Source: Lampris incognitus
Lineage: Eukaryota > Chordata > Actinopteri > Lampriformes > Lampridae
DNA: 64,000 nt
NCBI RefSeq assembly: GCF_029633865.1
Contig: NC_079216.1
Span: forward strand, 18,417,315 to 18,481,314
Reading direction: 5' to 3'
Of this stretch, positions 58,460 through 64,000 are shown in pieces; position 1 is the first letter of the stretch, and every line of letters begins with the position of its first letter. A model generated the notes under the pieces. It worked only from the letters and a program-made list of their open reading frames with translations, was not told the origin of the DNA and ran no database searches. The translations under genes and the position numbers were made by a program.

Positions 58460-61400
58460 GACGCAGCACCATTAATAGCCTTCAGCTTGTCAGATTCCGG
58501 TTAATATACATAGACACGCCTCTGTCATTACCAAGATAACCAATGCAGATAGGTTAATGATGCCTGAACACACCAATCTGACCTGATTGCTTGTCCCAAA
58601 TACTGGATCTGAGAAACCCGCCTGTAGGTTAGACATAGTGTATAAGATCATTTACTTAATAATCAATCAATCTGATCCCATTTTGTCACAAAAGCTGAGA
58701 CAGTGATCCCTCCATTCTACCCAGTACCACTTCTCTCTTCCCATTCACTGCTCTCTGTCACACTAGCCCTGATCCTCTTTCACCTGCCCAGCCAGTTGGC
58801 TCTCTGTTTGGCCAAGGCGTTGATGCCTGCGAGCAGATGCCCCGCCTCCAGCAGAGAGAATGCATGCCTCCAGGCTTGGTTGGCTGCAGGGCCACTCCTC
58901 AGTCCTCCCTTGCCCTCTCCTGCCAGGCAGCCCAAGACATCGGCTATACAGGCAAGACAGCGGGCAGAAACACCAAGCTCCACCCCCTGAGACGCCCCCG
59001 GCTCCGCCCCCTGATCCGATATGCGGCCTGCTGCAACTGGAGACAGAGTGAGAGAGAGACAGACAGAAACAGAAAGAGAGAAAGGGAAAGATAGACAATC
59101 AGATAGAAAAAGATACAGGGGCCAAAAGTCAGAGACAGACAAATAAACAGGGAGATGGAGACAGGAACAGAAAGAGAGAGGAGAGAGTCATTTTACATTC
59201 TCACAGTAGTCACCGGTGTAATCACTGAGATGAAAAATGTGTCCCATAATTAGCCTTTATATTTCATTAACATGTCGACCAAGTTAATTGGATGACAGAT
59301 ATGATGATGTATGAGCGTTATTATAATTTCATGAGGTAACAAGACTTGTGTTATGGCCCTAACAAGTAACAAAAACGTCAAAATACAAAATATCCCAGAA
59401 TCTCTCAAAAGTTCAAGCTGATAAATCTGAAACTTAAAAAAAGTTAAACAGGAATTTGGATTTTTATTACACTCAACTTACTAGAGTCCAACGTCTCCAG
59501 CAGTTTCTCCTGCTGTCCTCCCAGCACAGCAGCTCTGAAGCAAGGCAGCAGGCTGACAGCTTTGTGGCCCGTCAACGTGTCAATCACCCTCCTCCTCCCC
59601 GCCAGGAACAATAGCTCCTCCCTCCACTGGAGCTCCGCCTCCTGGTGCGTAAGCGACATCACCTCTTTGAGCGACAGCCTCCACGACTCTCTCCAGCTCT
59701 CCAGGCTGCCAGGACCACCCAGGAGCCAGCCCACGCCTCCCTGCAGTCCCGCAGCGCCACCCCTGGGATGGAAGACTGGAAAAAGCCGCGCTTCCAAAAG
59801 GGAGCGCTGAGAGCCCGTAGCCCACAGTTCCTCAGGCCTGGGGAGGGATGAGAGGAGAAGATAGAGAGAGAGAAAAAGAGAGAAGAAGATGCAAGGAGAA
59901 AGAAGAGAAGAGAGAACACTCACTCTCTTCTCAATATAAGATTAATGATGAAACAGACTTCCTGTCAGGAAATGAACAAACAAGTACAACTTGATACCAG
60001 CAAGTGAGAGAATTCAAGTGATGTTTTTATTTTCTCCTTCCTTCATACATACGTGTGCTGAAACGATTAGTCGATTAAAATTTTGACAATCAACTTGTTG
60101 TTTTCGTTATTCATCAAGTAAGAATACCGAATATTTGCTGGTTACAGCTTCACAAATACAAGATTTCATTGCCTTTGTTTGATTCATATCATTATAAAAT
60201 TAATAATATTTTACAACTTTCCCAAATTCTCACTACAACTGTTTTTTGACTGCTAGTCAGACTAAATGAAAACTTTTAAGCCAGAATTTTGGTCTCTGGG
60301 AACTTATGATATGAAGTTGTCATTTTTGTATTTTTGACATTTTATAGACTAGATAATTCATGAATCAATTGAAGAAATATATATACATATATATATATAT
60401 ACACACACACACACATATACATATATATGTGTGTGTGTGTGTAGCTCAGGCTTTATCATATCATTATAAAAATGACAAAGGGGTCAAAGGTAAGTGACTT
60501 TACTTGTATAGCACCTTTTGAGAGCAAAGATGTCACAAAGTGCTTCACAGAGGAAATAAAGCATAAACATACGTACAACATAAAACACAATAAAAACAGA
60601 AAATAGAAAAATTACACAAAGAGGTCTAAACAAATCGGTCTTGAGTTACTTTTTAAAGGTGTCCACAGATCTTAAGTCCAAAGGGAGAGAATTTTCAGGT
60701 TTAGGAGCTACAACCTCAAAAGCACAATCTCCTTTGAGGAACAACCAGAAAACCCTGATCAGAGGACCTTAGAGACCAGCTGGTGACATAGGGCTACAGT
60801 AGATCTCTAATGTAAGCAGATGCCTGACCATGCAGAGCTCTATAGGTGATCACAATAACTTTGAATTGGATTCTGAATTTGATAGGGAGCCAGTGGAGAG
60901 CAATCAGAATCAGTGCCACATGAGAACTTTTGGAGGACCTGGTCAAGAGTTTAGCAGCAGATTTTTGGACCACTTGTAAATGATTCAGGAATATTTTGCT
61001 CAGGCAGGTGAAAAGGGAGTTACAGTAGTCACAACAGGATGATATAAAAGCATGAATTAACATTTCCATCTCTGCTTGAGACAGCTGGAAAAAACAAGAG
61101 TGAACCAAAAACTTGACATGTCGGTCCAGAGCAGAGCTTGAGCCATAGTGATACCTAGATTTCTTATGGAAGAGTGAACCAATGAGATGAGACCCAAGAC
61201 CATTCCTTATTTTAGGGACAAGACTAGGAGGGGCAGAAGTAAGGATTTCCGTTTTGTCTCCATTTAGCTGTAAGAAATTATCTGCCATCCAGTTCTTTAT
61301 AGTGTTTAGGCAGTTATTTAATGCTGAAAATTTAGCTATGTTTTAATGTTTAAATGAGACATATAATTGAATATCATCTGTGTAGCAGTGATAGAAGATA

Positions 61401-62598
61401 CCTTTAAAGTGCCTTATTATCTGTCCAAGGGGATGTATATACAAGGAAAACAGAATAGGACCAAGGACTGAACCTTGAGGCACACCACAATACAGAGTTT
61501 CAGATGAGGAGGCAAAGCTGCCAACAGAAACTGCAAAACTCCTATCAGAGAGGTAGGAGGAGAACCACTGCAGGGCTGACCCAGAGATGCCCACCCACTG
61601 CCAAAGTCTCTCAATCAAGACACGGTGGTCCACAGTATCAAAAGTTGCACTGAGATGCAACAGCACCAACACCGAAAATTCTTCTGCATCACCATGCATC
61701 AAGATATCATTTGAGAGTCTAAGAAGAACTGTTCTGCTGAGTGCAATCGGTGGAAGCCAGATTGAAACTTATCAATGATATTATGCTCATCTATTGCAGT
61801 TATGAGCTGCTTAGCAACCACTATTTCTAAAATGTTGGCTATAAAAGGCAACTTGGAGGTGGGCCTGTAATTTTGGGGTAGAGAAGGATCAACATTTGAT
61901 TTTTTTGAGAAGTGGTTGAATAACAGCTTGTCTGAATTGAGCAGGGACATGACCAGATAGAGTTGTTGATTATGGATAGGACCAATAGAGCCAAGGACAT
62001 TTTTAAACAGAGATGTTGGTAAGATGTCAACGAGGCAAGAGGAAGTTTTCATATGGTTAACCAAGGTCAACTAGAAGACAAGTTGCAGGAGAGAAGGACT
62101 GATTCCTACTGGATTCCTGTGCGGCTGTAGAGGAGGCTCCATTCCATGTTGAGGAAGGAGGTACTGCCAGTATCACAGGAGACCTGGGGAAGAGAAAGGA
62201 GACACTCAGTTCTGGACAGAAAGAAGAGGAGGAGAGGCCAACAGGGAAGTGTCAAGGTTCATAACCCTGTTCTCAACCTTTCTAAAACCACAGAGACACC
62301 ATGTACCACATAGAAATTCAAAGAAACTGTGGAAAATCCTGTTTGCTCCAAGACTAGTATGTTGAAATGTTGAATAGCAAGACGGTGACAGAAGATATAT
62401 GAAGAGAAAAAGAGAAGTCAGGTAAAGCACCTTATCTTGGGCCCCCAGCACTGTGTATATGCTCAGTTTCAGCTCGCCCAGCTGGATACGGTGTCCCTGG
62501 ATGATTATGTCAGTGGTCAGTTCTAGCTGTCTTATGTGTGATGAAGAGGTGAACTCCAAGCCCGACAGCAAACAACCTGAAGGGACTGCCAGATGACC
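48801..62598 (-). CDS. fcsk: L-fucose kinase, C-terminal 700 codons (gene runs off the right edge)
   Basis: Twelve exons, in transcript order: 62598-62431, 62183-62110, 59837-59482, 59036-58784, 57102-56936, 56293-56066, 55650-55507, 55415-55296, 55198-55011, 49723-49624, 49533-49310, 48881-48801. Phases agree throughout; the total is 2103 nt (700 residues plus TGA). FCSK phosphorylates L-fucose to fucose-1-phosphate with ATP, the first step of fucose salvage, in the cytosol. Early exons match the middle region (LPVPSG-type repeats, [47 protein letters not shown]). GHMP-kinase motif 1 is [20 protein letters not shown]; motif 2, the ATP loop, is [18 protein letters not shown]; then [10 protein letters not shown] and [17 protein letters not shown]; motif 3 is [16 protein letters not shown]. 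The stop follows RRPEPTF. The human protein has about 1084 residues, so roughly the first third lies beyond 64000. The 5.3-kb intron 55010-49724 holds the Tc1 palindrome, minisatellite, SINE A copy 6 and a Rex3-like piece. Confidence 0.96.
50516..51026. repeat. LINE 3'-UTR-type interspersed repeat
   Basis: (AATA)n, then ACGTATATAGCGCTTTTCTA, CGGCAGCCACACATGACACC and GAGTTCCAGAGCCTGGGAGC are a familiar fish LINE 3' region. SINE A copy 6 begins at its end. Confidence 0.55.
51027..51462 (+). mobile_element. tRNA-derived SINE, family A, copy 6 (full length)
   Basis: The head GGGGGCATGCGGGTAGCGTA with GTGGTCTATTCC and the B-box-like GGTTTGAATCCC; body and tail as in copy 2, ending in a G run and AT-rich tail. 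Confidence 0.92.
51560..52060. repeat. 42/44-bp minisatellite (continues at 53258-53352)
   Basis: Units of the form TCTCCATGTATCTTCAT(CT)G then TTACCATATATCTCATACCA. Two lengths, 42 and 44 bp, differ by CT. About 12 units precede the Tc1 palindrome and two degenerate ones follow, so the array was split by it. Confidence 0.95.
52061..53257. mobile_element. Palindromic Tc1-type element with 535-bp inverted arms
   Basis: Ends CACTACCGTTCAAAAGTTTG / CAAACTTTTGAACGGTAGTG are flanked by TA. Left arm 52061-52595 and right arm 52723-53257 have exactly equal length and looked identical wherever I compared them. Each arm carries the first 52 or so codons of a transposase ([20 protein letters not shown]...), at 52440 on plus and 52878 on minus. 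The 127-bp spacer continues the plus-strand frame ([20 protein letters not shown]) and then stops. There is no catalytic domain, so it can only move in trans. Confidence 0.95.
54156..54690 (-). mobile_element. Rex3-like (RTE clade) LINE fragment
   Basis: The minus strand encodes [40 protein letters not shown] and [20 protein letters not shown] (54688-54341), then a further C-terminal remnant, ending in (AATG)n at 54156-54183. The short tandem tail fits Rex3. Confidence 0.85.
55655..55746. repeat. (AC)n microsatellite next to an fcsk acceptor
   Basis: On the gene strand it is (GT)n running into TGTGTGTGTTCTAG|GAGCCC (exon 55650-55507). Confidence 0.93.
56405..56847 (-). mobile_element. tRNA-derived SINE, family A, copy 7 (full length)
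   Basis: The head on the minus strand is GGGGCATCCCGGTAACATAG and GGATCGAATCCCC; body and tail as in copy 2. It sits in an fcsk intron, in the same orientation as the gene. Confidence 0.9.
57103..57599. repeat. fcsk intron with (CA)n, (TA)n, (GT)n compound microsatellite
   Basis: 57427-57490 (CA)n, 57489-57509 (TA)n, 57513-57538 (GT)n, 57545-57577 (TA)n, then (CCAT)n. The preceding 300 bp contains diverged inverted words such as AATTTCTTGTG and no gene. Confidence 0.75.
57600..57982 (-). mobile_element. tRNA-derived SINE, family C
   Basis: On the minus strand the head is GGGGTCCACGGTGGTGTAGC with GGTCTAAGCATCGGC (A-box-like), and the B-box-like GGGTTCGCACCTCGGTC. The body is unlike families A and B; the AT-rich tail lies at 57600-57640. 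It abuts SINE B copy 3. Confidence 0.75.
57983..58403 (-). mobile_element. tRNA-derived SINE, family B, copy 3 (full length)
   Basis: On the minus strand the head is GGCAGCACAGTGGTGCAGTG, then GTGGAGTTTGCATGTTCTCC, an internal (GT)n (58122-58172) and the GGATGG tail at the low-coordinate end. Confidence 0.9.
58404..58783. other. fcsk intron with (TA)n run
   Basis: (TA)n at 58404-58456 directly follows the SINE B head; the rest is unique AT-rich intron sequence. Confidence 0.6.
59037..59481. other. fcsk intron
   Basis: (GA/CAGA)n-rich purine stretch at 59040-59190, which is a pyrimidine tract before the acceptor at 59036 on the gene strand. Otherwise unremarkable. Confidence 0.5.
59838..60479. 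other. fcsk intron, part
   Basis: GA-rich stretch 59858-59925. At 60378-60445 a palindromic (TA)n(CA)n...(TA)n(TG)n block. No gene. Confidence 0.5.
60480..62095 (-). mobile_element. L2/CR1-type LINE, 5'-truncated, decayed
   Basis: Three RT segments on the minus strand: [20 protein letters not shown]...DKFQSGFH (62070-61699); [40 protein letters not shown] and [10 protein letters not shown] (61702-61343); and [16 protein letters not shown]...[20 protein letters not shown] (61288-60794). The catalytic motif reads YTDD rather than YADD. A frameshift lies near 61700 and stops lie between 61343 and 61288. The 3' UTR runs to 60480. It is in an fcsk intron, in gene orientation. Confidence 0.88.
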
Positions 62599-62689
62599 CT
62601 GGAAAGAAAGGTAAGAGTTCATCGTAATGTTATAATTATATGTCAGTTTGACAAGTTCAATTTAAATATTTGAAGACTTTCAACTTTCA

Positions 62690-63610
62690 TCTTTCAAAAA
62701 CTTTATTGTCCACCAATACAGGCAAAAATGGAAATTTGTCTTTCGCTGGAGTATAGCTCACGTAGTGATACAATACAGTACATATAAGATCATCAAATGC
62801 ACATAAAAAGACAACACAGTACATGTAGTAAAATCTTACGCAGTAAAAAGGTAAACTGCAGTAAAGGTTGTGTACTCAACAGGAGTTAAAAGTTAAAAAG
62901 TTGACCAGTGGCAGTTAAAATTTAGATAATAAATATCAAGGGCTGTATGCTAGCTCAGCTCTGCAAGTCCATAGCTTCCTCTATAGTTGCTGTTGAGCTC
63001 TGCAATGGCAGTGGGGATAAAGGATTTTTTAAAACAACACTTCTGTACACAGGGGACTCTGAACCTCCACCCTGGCGTCATCATCTCGAAAGAGGTATGA
63101 AGGGGATGGGCTGTATCATCGAGGATTTTGTTGGCCATTCTATGTGCTGTTTTTCCTGATGTTCTAAGAGCTGGGTCTGTGTGCAGCCTGTGATTCTGCT
63201 TCCCTTGTTGACCACTCTGGAGAGTTTGGCTTTGCTCCTCACAGACAAGCAACCAAATCAGGACACAATGTTTGAAGGTCAGTATACTTTCAATCAGAGC
63301 TTGGTAGACACTACTCAGGAACTCTTTTTTGACATTGAACCCTCTAAGTTTCCACAGCAGAAAAAGTTGCTGCTGGGCCTTCTCATAAACAGCCTCCCCA
63401 TTCCCCGAGAAAGAGAGGGTCTGGTCTATTTCAGTGCCAAGGTATTTAAAACACAGTACTTTCTCCATTTGCTGTTGGGCATTAATCTAAAGTGGCTTTG
63501 ACAGTGGGTGGGGCATGATGGTCTTGTTGCCTCCAAGGCGCATCTCCTTTGTCTTACTCATGTTGACAAAGTGGTAATATTTGTCTGGAGGCTGGGTAGT
63601 TGTCTTTAAT
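62690..63610 (-). mobile_element. L2/Rex1-type LINE, 3' part
   Basis: The minus strand reads FVNMSKTKEMRLGGNKTIMP, then CFKYLGTEIDQTLSFSGNGE, ALIESILTF and CCFKKSFIPTAIAELNS (63610-62950), with frame breaks in the middle. The 3' end at 62690 reads, on the minus strand, GACAATAAAGTTTTTGAAAG. It is in the first visible fcsk intron. Confidence 0.8.
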
Positions 63611-63644
63611 AACAAATTCCTGGGGCCAAAGACACTAGTGTATA

Positions 63645-63682
63645 CACAAACACACACACACACATACACACACAAACACACT
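63645..63682. repeat. Short (CA)n run
   Basis: CACACACA broken by TA and AA, between the LINE and the SINE. Confidence 0.8.
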
Positions 63683-63701
63683 TTTAAAGGCTTAAGAAAG
63701 G

Positions 63702-64000
63702 GGCGTACGGGTAGCGTAGCGGTCTATTCCGTTGCCTACCAACACAGGGCTTGCTGGTTCAAATCCCCGTGTTACCGCCAGCTTTGTCAGGCGTCCCTAC
63801 AGAAACAATTGACCATATCTGCGGGTGGGAAGCCGGATGTGGGTATGTGTCCTGGTTGCTGCGCTAGTACCTCCTCTGGTCGGTTGGGGTGCCTGTTTAG
63901 GGGGGGAGGGGGAACTGGGGGGGAATAGCGTGAGCCTCCCACGCGCTATGTCCCCCTGGTGAAACTCCTCACTGCCAGGTGAAAAGAAGCGGCTGGCGAC
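63702..64000 (+). mobile_element. tRNA-derived SINE, family A, copy 8 (cut by window edge)
   Basis: The head GGCGTACGGGTAGCGTAGCG with GGTTCAAATCCCCGTG is the clearest A-box/B-box pair of the family. The body follows to AAGAAGCGGCTGGCGAC at the window end. Confidence 0.92.

Noticed and set aside
58763-59098. Minus-strand frame [15 protein letters not shown]...
   Set aside because: Wrong frame over the fcsk exon at 59036-58784; the frame with [13 protein letters not shown] is the real one.
63702-63780. tRNA-like head with A and B boxes
   Set aside because: Head of SINE family A; it lacks a proper cloverleaf and is repeated with the SINE body eight times, so not a tRNA gene.

Overview
The window is vertebrate nuclear DNA, almost certainly from a teleost fish. 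It has interrupted genes with GT/AG introns, very dense CA/GT and GA microsatellites, tRNA-headed SINEs of the kind common in fish, Tc1-like transposons, Rex3/RTE and L2-type LINEs, and a Ty3/Gypsy fossil. No prokaryotic features, CRISPR arrays or operons are present. Four host genes can be rebuilt exon by exon. The species cannot be named from the sequence alone. Layout: (1) 428-3011 (+) holds the last three exons of a gene with a C-terminal membrane anchor that resembles the GRAMD2/GRAMD2B family; its 3' UTR runs to about 4.2 kb. (2) 8666-30058 (-) is prr5l (Protor-2, an mTORC2 partner) in eight coding exons that join in frame to 344 codons. (3) 44020-47059 (+) is commd9 in six exons (192 codons). 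(4) 48801-62598 (-) is the C-terminal 700 codons of fcsk (L-fucose kinase) in twelve exons; its first exons lie beyond the right edge. Here prr5l and commd9 are divergent, and commd9 and fcsk converge tail to tail. COMMD9 and PRR5L are also neighbours in human. The four genes do not form a pathway: their products act in mTORC2 signalling and mRNA decay, endosomal recycling, fucose salvage, and probably membrane contact. Introns and intergenic space are mostly repeats. These include eight copies of one tRNA-derived SINE family (A), three of a second (B) and one of a third (C). A decayed Tc1 sits beside the prr5l stop codon. A second Tc1-type element is a 1197-bp palindrome with 535-bp arms that look identical. 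A 2.8-kb array of 19/21-bp units lies in the first coding intron of prr5l, and a 42/44-bp minisatellite lies in an fcsk intron. There are two RTE-like LINEs, one inserted in a small foldback transposon with an 18-bp target duplication, three L2-type LINE fragments, and a decayed Gypsy-class LTR element in the last prr5l intron. The most interesting signal is not a new gene. In all four genes several splice sites directly abut long microsatellites; in commd9 the GT of the exon 2 donor is the first unit of a (GT)46 run. A second candidate is a pair of CACGTG boxes exactly 20 bp apart just upstream of the commd9 start codon. I found no convincing unknown protein-coding system.
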